This document shows, piece after piece, positions 1 to 9,038 of a DNA stretch of 64,000 bases (the first letter of the stretch is position 1; each line of letters opens with the position of its first letter). The notes beneath the pieces were generated by a model. The model made no database searches. It was not told the DNA's origin and saw only the letters and a list, made by a program, of their open reading frames with translations. This DNA is from UBA9300 sp964577305. Lineage in GTDB: Bacteria > Bacteroidota > Bacteroidia > Bacteroidales > VadinHA17. The stretch spans positions 50,048 through 114,047 of the forward strand of contig CAZNYS010000004.1 of the NCBI GenBank assembly GCA_964577305.1, given 5' to 3'. The position numbers and the translations under genes are program-made.

Positions 1-25
1 TCAATACGGAATTAAAATATTTTTT

Positions 26-1453
26 TTGATTAAAAGGATATATTTTTTTGCTTTTATACTCTCACTATTAATATTTTCCTGTGATTCCGGGCCCAAAGCT
101 GTTGATGATAATATACCCGTCAATCCTGACCTTGATGAGATAAGGGAGCGTGGAAAACTCGTTGCCCTGACAGACTTTAATTCCATAAGCTATTTTATTT
201 ACAGGGGAGAACCTATGGGATTCCAGTTTGAATTGCTTCAGGAATTTGCTGATTACCTTCAGATTGAACTTGAGATAGTGACTGAAAATGACCTGAGCCT
301 CTCATTTGAAATGCTCAATGACGGAAGAATAGACATAATGGCAATAAACCTTACCATTAGTAATGAAAGGAAAAAGATAGTAAAGTTTACGCATCCTATA
401 ACTCAGACAAGGCAGGTACTTGTTCAGAAACGACCCAATAACTGGCGTGAGATGACAACAGATGGGATTGATGATGTACTTGTGAGAAGCCTTCTGGATC
501 TTGCTGATAAAACGGTATATGTGCAGTCAGGATCATCCTTTGCACAGAGGATGATAAACCTTCAGGATGAGATAGGTGATACCATATATATTGTTGAAGT
601 TCCAATAGAAGTAGAAGAGCTTATAACACTTGTGGCCAATGGTGAGATAAATTATACCGTATCGGATGAAAATACAGCAATGGTAAACCGCACATATTAT
701 CCTGACCTTGACCTGGAAACACCTGTAAGCTTTGAACAGAACCTGGCGTGGGCAGTGAGAATCAACGGGTCGGATAAACTGCTTGAAGAGATTAATAATT
801 GGATTGACGGGTTTAAAAAGACTGAAAGGTATGCACTGCTGTATGCCAAGTATTTCAAAAACTCAAGGTCAAAACATATAGTACAGTCAAATTATTACAG
901 TCTTGGCAGTGGGAACATATCACGCTGGGATGATTATCTCAAACGATACAGCGATTCAATAGGCTGGGACTGGCGCTTACTGGCTTCACTGGTACTCCAG
1001 GAGTCACGTTTTGATCCTGATGTACAATCATGGTCAGGAGCTTACGGACTCATGCAGCTGATGCCTGCAACAGGGAAGCAATTTGGTATTGACATTTATT
1101 CAAGCCCGGAAAACAATATCAGGGCCGGCATAAAGTATATACAATGGCTTCAGGAACTATTCGAAGATAAGGTGCCTGATGAACAGGAAAGGATAAAATT
1201 TATTCTTGCTTCATATAATGTTGGTCCGGGACATGTGCTTGATGCACGCCAGCTTGCTCATAAAAATGACCGTGATCCCGAGGTATGGGATGATAATGTG
1301 GCTTATTACCTGCTGCGAAAGTCAGACCCTGAATATTACCATGACCCAGTGGTTGAACATGGTTTCTGCCGTGGTGAAGAACCATTCAACTATGTGATAG
1401 AAGTGCTCGACAGGTATGAACATTATAAAAATTTTATGGGGGGAGGCGATTAG
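26..1453 (+). CDS. mltF: MltF-like membrane-bound lytic murein transglycosylase (lipoprotein)
   Basis: Predicted to cleave peptidoglycan glycan strands at the envelope. Residues 1-19 form a lipoprotein signal (LLIFSC, acylated Cys19). Residues ~38-275 look like a periplasmic solute-binding (SBP_bac_3) fold. Residues ~300-440 are an SLT/goose-lysozyme-like domain with the catalytic Glu326 in LQESRFDP followed by GLMQLMPATG. This two-domain order and the 475-residue length are those of MltF, where the binding domain is regulatory. The start is TTG at 26; the frame stays open to the window edge, but TTG gives an ideal lipoprotein signal length. The gene converges on the Nudix gene, with a hairpin-forming hexamer repeat between them. 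Substrate of the binding domain is unknown. Confidence 0.9.
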   Translation: MIKRIYFFAFILSLLIFSCDSGPKAVDDNIPVNPDLDEIRERGKLVALTDFNSISYFIYRGEPMGFQFELLQEFADYLQIELEIVTENDLSLSFEMLNDGRIDIMAINLTISNERKKIVKFTHPITQTRQVLVQKRPNNWREMTTDGIDDVLVRSLLDLADKTVYVQSGSSFAQRMINLQDEIGDTIYIVEVPIEVEELITLVANGEINYTVSDENTAMVNRTYYPDLDLETPVSFEQNLAWAVRINGSDKLLEEINNWIDGFKKTERYALLYAKYFKNSRSKHIVQSNYYSLGSGNISRWDDYLKRYSDSIGWDWRLLASLVLQESRFDPDVQSWSGAYGLMQLMPATGKQFGIDIYSSPENNIRAGIKYIQWLQELFEDKVPDEQERIKFILASYNVGPGHVLDARQLAHKNDRDPEVWDDNVAYYLLRKSDPEYYHDPVVEHGFCRGEEPFNYVIEVLDRYEHYKNFMGGGD

Positions 1454-1460
1454 AGGAGAA

Positions 1461-1488
1461 GGCTAAGGCTGAGGCTAAGGCTTAGCCT
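1461..1488. repeat. Solo hexamer repeat (GGCTAA/GGCTGA) with hairpin, between convergent genes
   Basis: A short array of the hexamer AGGCTA/AGGCTG lies between the stop codons of the transglycosylase and the Nudix gene. Its right end, positions 1472-1488, is an 8-bp inverted repeat (AGGCTAAG / CTTAGCCT) with a single-base centre, so it can act as a bidirectional hairpin. The same hexamer array flanks the four-helix-bundle gene at 38.4-39.0 kb. The array overlaps the stop codon of the Nudix gene. Confidence 0.75.
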
Positions 1489-2126
1489 ATAATTATCCCC
1501 TCCCTTTTTATCACTACCAGCAATTCATGCAGCATCATCGCCGTGGCACCCCAGATTACATGACCATTGTAGTAATAGTGCTTGACATCAAGCACTTCAT
1601 TCCTGATAAGCATTGATTTCTCCTTCACAATATCATCGTTAAAGAAATCGGCTAATCGCGCTTCAATAACAGATACTACCTCTTTCCTGTCAGGTGAAAA
1701 GTCAGGCCGCTTATTACAAAAAGCAACAACAGGGTTAACTTCTATATTACTGACCGGTATGAACAGAGGTGTCAGGATTCCGAGTATTGTGAACTCTTCA
1801 TCGCATATACCAATTTCCTCACATGTTTCTCTAACTGCCGTATCCGTAAGGCTGTGGTCTCCTTTTTCCCTCTTGCCCCCCGGGAATGAAATCTGGCCAC
1901 TGTGAACACCATCATACTCCGGTCTTTGAATGAAGAGTGTATATATTGTATCATTAACAGGGTACAGCAAAACTAAAACACCCGCAAGTTTTGAATCGCT
2001 TCTTTTCTTTCGCGGGAAATTCCTTGTCATCCTGTCTGAAGAAGCCATTTCCCACTGTGCGTCTGTTCCGGGAAGGGGCTTACCCAGGGCAGTTTTCATA
2101 CTGCTGATAAATCGGTCGTGGTTCAT
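1482..2126 (-). CDS. Nudix hydrolase, CoA pyrophosphatase (NudL-like) type
   Basis: Probably hydrolyses CoA or related nucleoside diphosphates in the cytoplasm. The Nudix box is visible as GGKREKGDHSLTDTAVRETC followed by EEIG, with the metal-binding Glu pair in CEEIG. It is preceded by LFIQRPEYDGVHSGQISFPG, which fits the extra signature of CoA-pyrophosphatase Nudix proteins (R..-H.GQ-FPGG). At 214 residues it is normal for the family. An alternative is another short Nudix housecleaning enzyme, but the upstream signature favours the CoA branch. The stop codon sits inside a hexamer repeat. Confidence 0.88.
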   Translation of the reverse strand: MNHDRFISSMKTALGKPLPGTDAQWEMASSDRMTRNFPRKKRSDSKLAGVLVLLYPVNDTIYTLFIQRPEYDGVHSGQISFPGGKREKGDHSLTDTAVRETCEEIGICDEEFTILGILTPLFIPVSNIEVNPVVAFCNKRPDFSPDRKEVVSVIEARLADFFNDDIVKEKSMLIRNEVLDVKHYYYNGHVIWGATAMMLHELLVVIKREGIIIG

Positions 2127-2145
2127 GGTACAAATATAGCAAATG

Positions 2146-2163
2146 CCCGGGTCACACCCCGGG
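2146..2163. other. Small GC hairpin upstream of DUF6483-like gene
   Basis: CCCGGG and CCCGGG flank six bases between the divergent Nudix and DUF6483-like genes. In an AT-rich intergenic region this is a conspicuous inverted repeat. It is similar in base composition to the repeat at 8833-8886. Function not determinable. Confidence 0.45.
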
Positions 2164-2202
2164 AATAAAAAACGTAATTATTTTGTAGATTTGGTAATAA
2201 TT

Positions 2203-2607
2203 ATGGAGCAAAGAGATTATATATTAAGAGAGATTGAAAAAATCTCAGTGGTAATAATGGCCATACTGGGTAAATTCAGGCGGATAAAGTCAAAGAAACA
2301 GTTTGAACAGGAAAGAACAATGATTGACAATCAACTGGAAGAAGCCAACGGGTTAACAATCGATAAACTTTTATCTTTTACAGAAGAAGAAATAATTTCA
2401 TTTATAGATGTAAATGAAGGGTTTGTCCCGGGGAACATGGAACTCCTTGCTGACCTGCTTATTGCATTTGCCGAAAATTTACCTGAAAATGAGAGTCGTA
2501 ATCTTTTAAATAAAGCCGTAATAATTCTTGAATATGTAGACCGTGAAACCAAAACCTTTTCAATGGAACGGTCGTTGAAAATATCCTGTTTAAGGGAAAG
2601 GCTCTAA
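2203..2607 (+). CDS. DUF6483-like small soluble protein
   Basis: A 134-residue, charged, all-helical-looking protein starting MEQRDYILREIEK. The pattern (short N-terminal helix, variable lysine-rich linker, then a hydrophobic helical repeat) resembles DUF6483 proteins of unknown function. I chose the ATG at 2203 over the upstream GTG-type start at 2143, because the first 20 residues of the longer version are translated from the hairpin region and look non-coding. A TAGATTTG box at 2186-2193 would give an almost leaderless message if used. No catalytic motif is seen, and the neighbours give no functional hint. Confidence 0.7.
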   Translation: MEQRDYILREIEKISVVIMAILGKFRRIKSKKQFEQERTMIDNQLEEANGLTIDKLLSFTEEEIISFIDVNEGFVPGNMELLADLLIAFAENLPENESRNLLNKAVIILEYVDRETKTFSMERSLKISCLRERL

Positions 2608-2650
2608 CAATGGTTGCTACGAAAGTACACTAGCTCCCCCTGATCCAAAT

Positions 2651-4036
2651 TTATTTTCTGAATTTCCTGACAAATTCTTCAACCTCTTTAACACCTCCCT
2701 GGTAAACGAGGTATCCGTTATAGGGTTCTCTTTCTGTTATTTCGTCATTAACAGGCCTCAGCATTATTTCTTTTACTTTCGCAGGATCATCAGTCTGGCC
2801 CAGGGCCCAGCCCAGTTTAACCCATGCAACCTCGGGCAGCATATTACCAAGGGGCACTACACCCTTGGCCATCATATCACGGCCGGTTTCATAAACCATC
2901 ATATGAACATAGCCCCAGATAGTCTGCAGCGTCATAAAAACTGACACTCCCTTTTCTTTTGCTCTCTGCAGCGCAGGATATAGTTCCCTGTTGACATGGC
3001 CCAGCCCTGTTCCAACTATAATAATTCCTTTATAACCCATATCAATCAGGCTGTCAAATATTTCAGGCTGCATATGCGGGTAGTAATAAAGCATGGTAAC
3101 CTGCTCACTGAAGTATGGCATGATTTTTACCTTCTTGTCCTTACGACGGGGATTATATTCTTTCTTGATATGTTTAATCCCTTCTTTCGTGACTGTTGCC
3201 ACAGGCGTATCTCCTATTGTCCTGAAGGTCGACCGGTAAGAGCTGTGCATTTTCCTGACCCTGGTTCCCCTGTGCAGGAAGCCATAATCGTCGGAAGTAG
3301 GGCCGAACATGCAAACCAGTACTTCTGCAATATCACCATGACCCGCAGCGTATGATGCATGAATAAGGTTAAGGGCGGCGTCGGATGAAGGGCGGTCGGA
3401 TGATCGCTGTGAACCGACCAGGATCACTGGTATGGGAAGGTTCTGAACCATAAATGACAGTGCTGCTGCTGTATGATGCAGGGTGTCAGTACCATGACCG
3501 ATTATTATCCCGTCAGCACCATTCTCAATCTCCTTGCCAATGGCCTTGGCCAGGGTAATATATTGTTCAGGACCCATATTCTCGCTGAAAACAGCAAATA
3601 GTTTTTCAGTATTTATATTACATATATCGGCCAGTTCAGGTACAGCCCCGTAAAGTTCCCCGGGTGAGAAAGCCGGTATAACGGCTCCCGTACGGTAGTC
3701 CAGTCGTGATGCTATGGTACCTCCCGTGCCAAATAGTTTGACAGTGGGTTTATCATCAGAATACGGAAATTCTTTTTCTGGTATCTTGTAATTGGCTTTC
3801 TTGTAGCCTGTTTCTTTCATTGATGTTATAGTGCTGATATTGATACCAATATTATAGCCGGTTTCAATTTTCAGCACCAGGTGCATATCATCATCATTTT
3901 CTGATCTTGGCAATACAGTACCCCTGAATACTCCCCTGGTGGTTTCAATATAAGCCTGTCCCCATACCCTCACATTGTATTTTTTGAGAGTATTGAGTGC
4001 TTTACCCCTGTATCCCTGGAATATTTGATCAGTCAT
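2651..4036 (-). CDS. gatD: Archaeal-type Glu-tRNA(Gln) amidotransferase subunit D
   Basis: Asparaginase-like subunit that releases ammonia for converting Glu-tRNA(Gln) to Gln-tRNA(Gln). A ~75-residue N-terminal domain (GRVWGQAYIETTRG region) precedes the L-asparaginase fold, an arrangement that separates GatD from plain asparaginases. Catalytic threonines are visible: GTGGTIAS (Thr107) and HGTDTLHHTA (Thr183, Asp184). A basic Lys lies in the RVRKMHSS motif. Length (461) is near archaeal GatD. It overlaps the end of gatE by 8 nt, so the two are translationally coupled. GatDE is classically an archaeal enzyme, which makes this pair unusual on a Bacteroidota chromosome. No gatA, gatB or gatC is in the window. 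Confidence 0.92.
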   Translation of the reverse strand: MTDQIFQGYRGKALNTLKKYNVRVWGQAYIETTRGVFRGTVLPRSENDDDMHLVLKIETGYNIGINISTITSMKETGYKKANYKIPEKEFPYSDDKPTVKLFGTGGTIASRLDYRTGAVIPAFSPGELYGAVPELADICNINTEKLFAVFSENMGPEQYITLAKAIGKEIENGADGIIIGHGTDTLHHTAAALSFMVQNLPIPVILVGSQRSSDRPSSDAALNLIHASYAAGHGDIAEVLVCMFGPTSDDYGFLHRGTRVRKMHSSYRSTFRTIGDTPVATVTKEGIKHIKKEYNPRRKDKKVKIMPYFSEQVTMLYYYPHMQPEIFDSLIDMGYKGIIIVGTGLGHVNRELYPALQRAKEKGVSVFMTLQTIWGYVHMMVYETGRDMMAKGVVPLGNMLPEVAWVKLGWALGQTDDPAKVKEIMLRPVNDEITEREPYNGYLVYQGGVKEVEEFVRKFRK

Positions 4037-6011
4037 CTGTCATGATTCTTTGTTCGAGTTTTATTCTCAGTTCACTTAACCTTATATTGCCTGTTGCCTG
4101 GCTTCTAACCTGGCCCATAATCCAGTTAACCGCACAACCAGGATCATCCGATTTACGTTCTTCATTAAATTTTTCGTACAGGAAAACAGCAGGAGCAAGA
4201 ATGTCATTTATTCCTTTCTTTTTGTAATTCAATATTGTGAGTATGGATTCATATCTCATTTTGGGATGTTGGTACAGAACCTTAATCATCGGGCCTGCTA
4301 TTTCAACCTGCAGACATTGTGAATTTATAAAACCAAAAAGCTTATAAATTATATCATAATTAAAGTTCTTGTGTGGTTTCATGGTCCCTTCAATATTTTT
4401 AAACCTATGACCAAGGAAAATCCCTATAGACCTGGCGTCAAAACCAAAATCATTTGAGATTGAGACTATCAGGGGGTACAGGTTTTTACTCAGGATATAC
4501 TTGTATGTATCTTCCGGTATTCCCCATTTTTTCATCTGCTTAATCCTGCCTGAAACATAATCCGGCAATTTTGCTCTTATTTCTTCAATCTGTTCATCGC
4601 GCAGAGGAATAGGGGCAGAGTCGGTATCGGGATACATCCTGTTCTTACCCGGAAGCACTCTCTCAAACATTGTTGTACCATCCGGGAATGATTTTCTGGT
4701 TTCGTTTGGTACACCTGTAAAAGCAATCTGTATTCTTTCCTCCACCGTTTCAAGTGCTGTGGGTATATCTTCGGGAGGTCCCCACAGGATTATCAGGGCA
4801 TCCTCATCTGTAGCTCCAAGGAAATCTGCTATCCTCTTCCATTTATCCCTTGACAGTAAAGGTTCCAGCTCTTCTGAATGGGTCATATTGGGTTTTTCGA
4901 TGCATGCGATAACCTTCAACCTGTCACTTATCTCATCGGCAAATATTCTCCCTGGCTGAGTGAAGTGTGACAGTATTGCATTGCAGTCTGGAAGCCTGAG
5001 AGAAAAGACCTGCATATTATTATTAAAAGCTTTCTTAACAGGTTCTGACAGTAAAGATGTATCACTGCCAGATATTTCCCTGTATACGATTTTCCATCTT
5101 GAAGGATCATTCACTCTGTCATTGAGAATATCCCTGATATGAAGAAGTGCATATTGCCGGAATGCTTCATTATGTGACAGTTCAGGTATCCAGTTATTAT
5201 GTGCCACACCTTTAACCTCAACCCTGCTTCCCCCCTCGCAGCTTACATTTACGTCTTCCCTTCCTGAACCTATACCCGTACGAACCTTTCCGGTACTCCT
5301 GTTCAGGTACCTGATATATTCTGCTGCTTCAGCCAGTTCCCATGGTGTGAACATGTCGGGGTAGGTAACCGTTTCAATCAGTGGCATGCCCAGACGGTCT
5401 GTTTTGAATATTCGGGTATGACCGATATCTGATATTTCACGGCATGAATCTTCTTCGATACTTAGCTGCATTATCCTGACTTTCTTATTGGTCAGTTCAA
5501 TTTCACCTTCTACACCCAGTATGGCTGATCTCTGGAAACCCGTTGGTATGCTGCCATCAAGATATTGTTTGCGTATAATGTGAACTTCACCTACAATGTT
5601 GAGCTTACATAATAATGATATTTCAAGTGCTATATCAAGTGCTTTCCTGTCAATAGGAAAAGGAGGAGTATCATCAACTTCATAGGTGCAGGCGTTATCA
5701 TTATGGATACGATAGATTATCTCTTTGCGTGTCTTAAATTCCATAAGAGCAGTTCCGTCGTATTCACCAAGCTCACTAAGGGTAGGACGCATATGGCGTA
5801 TGACTTCGGCATCATAATCGTTATTATCATGGTAGATCCCTGCCGGGCAGCGACAAAAAAGCTTACTTTCAGTGTCCAGCTGCTGATGAACCTCAAGTCC
5901 GGATTTAAATCCTATCCTGAGGTAATCCTTCTCAGATGCATCATGCAGACTAACATAACCGATCAGCTTAAGGGTCGATTCATAGTTCCTTTTTGGACTA
6001 AACCTTTTCAT
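4029..6011 (-). CDS. gatE: Archaeal-type Glu-tRNA(Gln) amidotransferase subunit E
   Basis: tRNA-binding, glutamyl-phosphate-forming subunit that works with GatD. The GatB-like cradle starts at residue ~32 with GLEVHQQLDTESKLFCRCP. The DTPPFP and EEDSCREI stretches are typical of GatB/E. An AspRS-like insertion follows around residues 300-470 (GTTMFERVLPGKNRMYPDTD), and a helical YqeY-like tail closes the protein. The insertion and the 660-residue length identify GatE rather than bacterial GatB, which lacks the insertion and is shorter. It is the upstream gene of the pair. It implies that a non-discriminating GluRS exists somewhere in this genome, unless GatDE is redundant with GlnRS. Confidence 0.92.
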   Translation of the reverse strand: MKRFSPKRNYESTLKLIGYVSLHDASEKDYLRIGFKSGLEVHQQLDTESKLFCRCPAGIYHDNNDYDAEVIRHMRPTLSELGEYDGTALMEFKTRKEIIYRIHNDNACTYEVDDTPPFPIDRKALDIALEISLLCKLNIVGEVHIIRKQYLDGSIPTGFQRSAILGVEGEIELTNKKVRIMQLSIEEDSCREISDIGHTRIFKTDRLGMPLIETVTYPDMFTPWELAEAAEYIRYLNRSTGKVRTGIGSGREDVNVSCEGGSRVEVKGVAHNNWIPELSHNEAFRQYALLHIRDILNDRVNDPSRWKIVYREISGSDTSLLSEPVKKAFNNNMQVFSLRLPDCNAILSHFTQPGRIFADEISDRLKVIACIEKPNMTHSEELEPLLSRDKWKRIADFLGATDEDALIILWGPPEDIPTALETVEERIQIAFTGVPNETRKSFPDGTTMFERVLPGKNRMYPDTDSAPIPLRDEQIEEIRAKLPDYVSGRIKQMKKWGIPEDTYKYILSKNLYPLIVSISNDFGFDARSIGIFLGHRFKNIEGTMKPHKNFNYDIIYKLFGFINSQCLQVEIAGPMIKVLYQHPKMRYESILTILNYKKKGINDILAPAVFLYEKFNEERKSDDPGCAVNWIMGQVRSQATGNIRLSELRIKLEQRIMTDD

Positions 6012-6253
6012 TCTTCGATCAATAATATGGCCAATTTATGGAAGAATGCGGAGATATCAAATTCCTGTCTTTTTAAGGAAGAACAGGTGATTTAATAAAT
6101 TAAATAATATTTCCCGGTATTTGTTAATTTATCTCAAATTGGGCTTTTGCTTATATAAAATCTTAAACAGAAAAGCAGAAATAGAAAATTGACAGAAATT
6201 TAATTTTTTTGTCCGGTAATGAATGGCATCCCTCTTTATTCTATCTGAATGAA

Positions 6254-7498
6254 TCAATCGAACTTAATGGCTTTAACCGGACTAATGGCAGCAACAAGCC
6301 TTGAAGGTATAAGGAGCATGATCAGGATAATAGATATTGTGCCAAGGTTAAGAAATATAAAATGAAGAATATGAAAATTAATCGGAACAGTAGTCAGGTA
6401 GTATGATGATGGATCAAGGCTTATAAGCTCGAATCTTTTCTGTATGGCGGCCAGTCCATAGCCGATAATATTACCCCAGAGAAGTCCTGCTGCTATTATA
6501 TACGCTGCCTGGTTGAGGAAGATTTTCTGGATAAGCTTATTATCAGAACCAAGTGCTTTAAGTATACCTATCATATTGGTTTTCTCAAGTATCAGTATCA
6601 GCAGGCCTGATATCATTGTAAACGCTGCAACAAGGAGCATAAGAACTACAATAACAATTACATTGGTGTCCTGGAAATTTAGCCAGTCAAGGATCTGCGG
6701 ATATTTTATCTTTAAATTGGTGACCTTTAATTTTTCATGGTCCTCAAGGAATTTGTAACCTATAGCATCCCTGACAATAAAGGTCATCAGGTCAATATGA
6801 TTAAAATTGTCAATGAAAATCTCGAAGCCACTTACCTGGTCCTCCTTCCAACCATTTAACCTTTGTATATGCCCGATATCTCCGAAAATATATATTTTGT
6901 CCATAGCCTCGACGCTTGTTTCGTATATGCCTTCAACAGTGAATTTTCTCATTCGCGGAGGGTCCTGGACAAAGTACATGGCAAAATCATCACCAAGGCC
7001 AAGATTTAACAGATCAGATATGGATCTTGAAATTATTACACCATTTGAAATGGTGCTGTCGTTCAGGCTGAGAACAGAACCTTCCACCAGGTTCTTCCTG
7101 AAAAAGCTCCAGTCATAGTCGGTGCTTACACCTTTAAGAACGACACCCTGAATGTTTTCTTCTGTTTTTATGATACCTGCTTTCGTGGCAAAAACATGTA
7201 TGTTTACAAATCCCCTGTATTTATCAAGCTTCGATGTAAATTCCTGCCTGGATGAGATGGGAGCCGTTTCAAAAGAGTAGTTGGAATCGAAGTTCAGTAC
7301 CTGTATATGACCGCTGAAGCCAGCAATCTTATTCCTTATTTCCTGTTTAAACCCTGTAAGTATGGCAAAGGCAAGTATCATTACCGATATACTGAGAGCT
7401 ATCCCTGCAATGACTATCCTGTTAATCGGCCTTGAAAAGGTCAACCCCTTCCTTCTTTCACTTATCAGTCGTTTTGATATGAATAAGGCGGTTTTCAA
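6254..7498 (-). CDS. LolC/LolE-like ABC transporter permease (FtsX/MacB fold)
   Basis: Inner-membrane permease with one N-terminal membrane helix (residues ~25-50), a large periplasmic domain (~55-270) and three C-terminal helices (~280-400), the standard FtsX/LolE layout. The start MKTALFISKRLISERRKGLT and the segment GLLILILEKTNMIGILKALG match lipoprotein-releasing system permeases of this phylum. It probably extracts lipoproteins together with a LolD-type ATPase; the lolD candidate at 49.6 kb is a possible partner. No ATPase gene is adjacent. Whether it is LolC- or LolE-like cannot be decided here. Confidence 0.85.
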   Translation of the reverse strand: MKTALFISKRLISERRKGLTFSRPINRIVIAGIALSISVMILAFAILTGFKQEIRNKIAGFSGHIQVLNFDSNYSFETAPISSRQEFTSKLDKYRGFVNIHVFATKAGIIKTEENIQGVVLKGVSTDYDWSFFRKNLVEGSVLSLNDSTISNGVIISRSISDLLNLGLGDDFAMYFVQDPPRMRKFTVEGIYETSVEAMDKIYIFGDIGHIQRLNGWKEDQVSGFEIFIDNFNHIDLMTFIVRDAIGYKFLEDHEKLKVTNLKIKYPQILDWLNFQDTNVIVIVVLMLLVAAFTMISGLLILILEKTNMIGILKALGSDNKLIQKIFLNQAAYIIAAGLLWGNIIGYGLAAIQKRFELISLDPSSYYLTTVPINFHILHFIFLNLGTISIILIMLLIPSRLVAAISPVKAIKFD

Positions 7499-7605
7499 TT
7501 ATCCTGATTTGCTTTCAAAATTAGTAATTAATAAATAAGTTTATCAGAATTCAGATCCATTGATCCTGTGACAAAGAAAATATAACTTTAAGCAAAAATA
7601 AGATT

Positions 7606-8772
7606 ATGAAATATTACATGTTGTTACTTGCTTTATTATTCGCGTTACAGGCCCGAAATACATGCTGTGATAATGTTGTTCCGGGTGCATGGCAGTTTAA
7701 TGAATATAATCATCTTATTGAAGGGAAGAGGATTGGTTTCATAGGAAACCATACAAGCATGGTTGGCAATGTTCACCTTGTCGATACACTGTTGTCGAGG
7801 GGTGCGGATATTATAAAAATCTTCGGACCCGAACATGGTTTCTGGGGTATTGGTAATGCGGGTTCAATGATACTGGATGAAAAGCATCCTGTACATAAGA
7901 TTGAAATTATCAGTCTATACGGACAAAAGAAAAAGCCATTACCCCCAGATATGGAAGGTATTGAAATAATGATATTTGACGTTCAGGATGTAGGAGCACG
8001 GTTCTATACGTATATCTCAACATTACAATACGTAATGGAAGCGTGTGCGGAGAGTGACATAGACCTTATCGTACTGGATCGTCCCAACCCAAATGGTTTC
8101 TATGTTGATGGGCCTGTTCTTGATACTGCTTATAAATCTTTTGTGGGGCTTACGCCCATACCGCTTGTTCATGGCATGACAATTGGTGAATATGCCCTTA
8201 TGCTTAATGGAGAAGGCTGGCTGAAAGATGGTATGAAATGTGGGTTGCACGTTGTTAAATGCGGTAATTATACCCACGATAAATATTATGACCTGCCCGT
8301 TAAGCCATCGCCTAACCTTCCTGACATGAACTCAATTTATCTCTATCCCAGCACATGCCTGTTTGAAGGCACAGTCCTGAGCTGTGGCCGTGGAACCGAT
8401 ACACCATTCCAGTTGTTTGGCCACCCGGATATGCCGGATACCGGCTTCAGCTTTACACCCCGGCCAAACGAGGGCTCGTCAGATCCTCGTTTCAATGGAG
8501 TTGAATGTTATGGTGTCGACCTGAGAAATGCGATGGAAGATGGACTGGTACCTGTTCCATACCTGCAGTTACACTGGCTGATAGATGCTTATAATTATTT
8601 TCCTGATAAGGAGAACTTTTTCACCTCCTATATTACATTGCTCACAGGGAGTGAAAACCTGAAAGAACAGATTGTCTCGGGAATGTCAGAAGATGAGATA
8701 AGAGAAACATGGAAGGAGGATCTTTCTGAATTCATGAAGATGAGGGAGAAGTACCTGTTATATGATGATTAA
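7606..8772 (+). CDS. NamZ/DUF1343 family exo-beta-N-acetylmuramidase
   Basis: A 388-residue exported protein with an N-terminal hydrophobic segment (residues 1-20) followed by CC. The DUF1343 hallmarks are present: GRKRIGFIGNHTS-like start of the domain, FGPEHGFWG, FDVQDVGARFYTYISTLQYV, LDRPNP, HGMTIGEYA and GRGTDTPFQLFG. The family includes B. subtilis NamZ, which removes terminal MurNAc from peptidoglycan fragments. A cell-wall recycling role is therefore likely, probably in the periplasm. It is transcribed away from the permease gene and appears to be a single-gene unit. The palindromic element at 8805-8886 follows its stop. Confidence 0.87.
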   Translation: MKYYMLLLALLFALQARNTCCDNVVPGAWQFNEYNHLIEGKRIGFIGNHTSMVGNVHLVDTLLSRGADIIKIFGPEHGFWGIGNAGSMILDEKHPVHKIEIISLYGQKKKPLPPDMEGIEIMIFDVQDVGARFYTYISTLQYVMEACAESDIDLIVLDRPNPNGFYVDGPVLDTAYKSFVGLTPIPLVHGMTIGEYALMLNGEGWLKDGMKCGLHVVKCGNYTHDKYYDLPVKPSPNLPDMNSIYLYPSTCLFEGTVLSCGRGTDTPFQLFGHPDMPDTGFSFTPRPNEGSSDPRFNGVECYGVDLRNAMEDGLVPVPYLQLHWLIDAYNYFPDKENFFTSYITLLTGSENLKEQIVSGMSEDEIRETWKEDLSEFMKMREKYLLYDD

Positions 8773-8804
8773 GATAAAAGACAAAAGTAAAAAGACAAAA
8801 GGAA

Positions 8805-8935
8805 CAGGCCTGGAGGGCCTGAATAACAATAGCCCCGGACTAAGTCCCTGACCGACTGAGAAGAAGCGTCAGGGTTACACCCGGGGATGTAGATAATAAT
8901 ACCGCCCCAAACCCCACCGCAGCCGGGTGGATATA
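8805..8935. repeat. Palindromic REP-like intergenic element
   Basis: A GC-rich block in AT-rich surroundings. It holds a CAGGCC/GGCCTG hairpin (8805-8821), then nested stems: outer CCCCGG (8833-8838) with CCGGGG (8881-8886), inner CCCTGAC (8846-8852) with GTCAGGG (8868-8874). A further C-rich/G-rich block follows to ~8930. No reading frame is convincing. It looks like an interspersed palindromic repeat or a structured-RNA/terminator region after the NamZ-like gene. Confidence 0.6.
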
Positions 8936-8986
8936 AATATCTAAGGTCTTGAATTTTTTAAGCGTATGTAATTAATGTAAAAAATA

Positions 8987-9018
8987 TTTGGAAATATGTA
9001 CAGTATACATTACATTTG
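8987..9018 (+). promoter_or_regulatory. Bacteroidota-type promoter of the Xre gene
   Basis: TTTG at 8987-8990, a 20-nt spacer and TACATTTG at 9011-9018 fit the -33/-7 consensus (TTTG, TAnnTTTG) of this phylum. The spacer holds ATGTACAGTATACAT, an imperfect palindrome that would be a natural autoregulatory operator for the downstream repressor. Confidence 0.6.
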
Positions 9019-9038
9019 GTAAAAACTAATTAACAAAG

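Noticed and set aside
2186..2193. TAGATTTG as promoter of the DUF6483-like gene
   Set aside because: It lies only nine bases before the ATG, so it would need an almost leaderless transcript; not annotated as a promoter.
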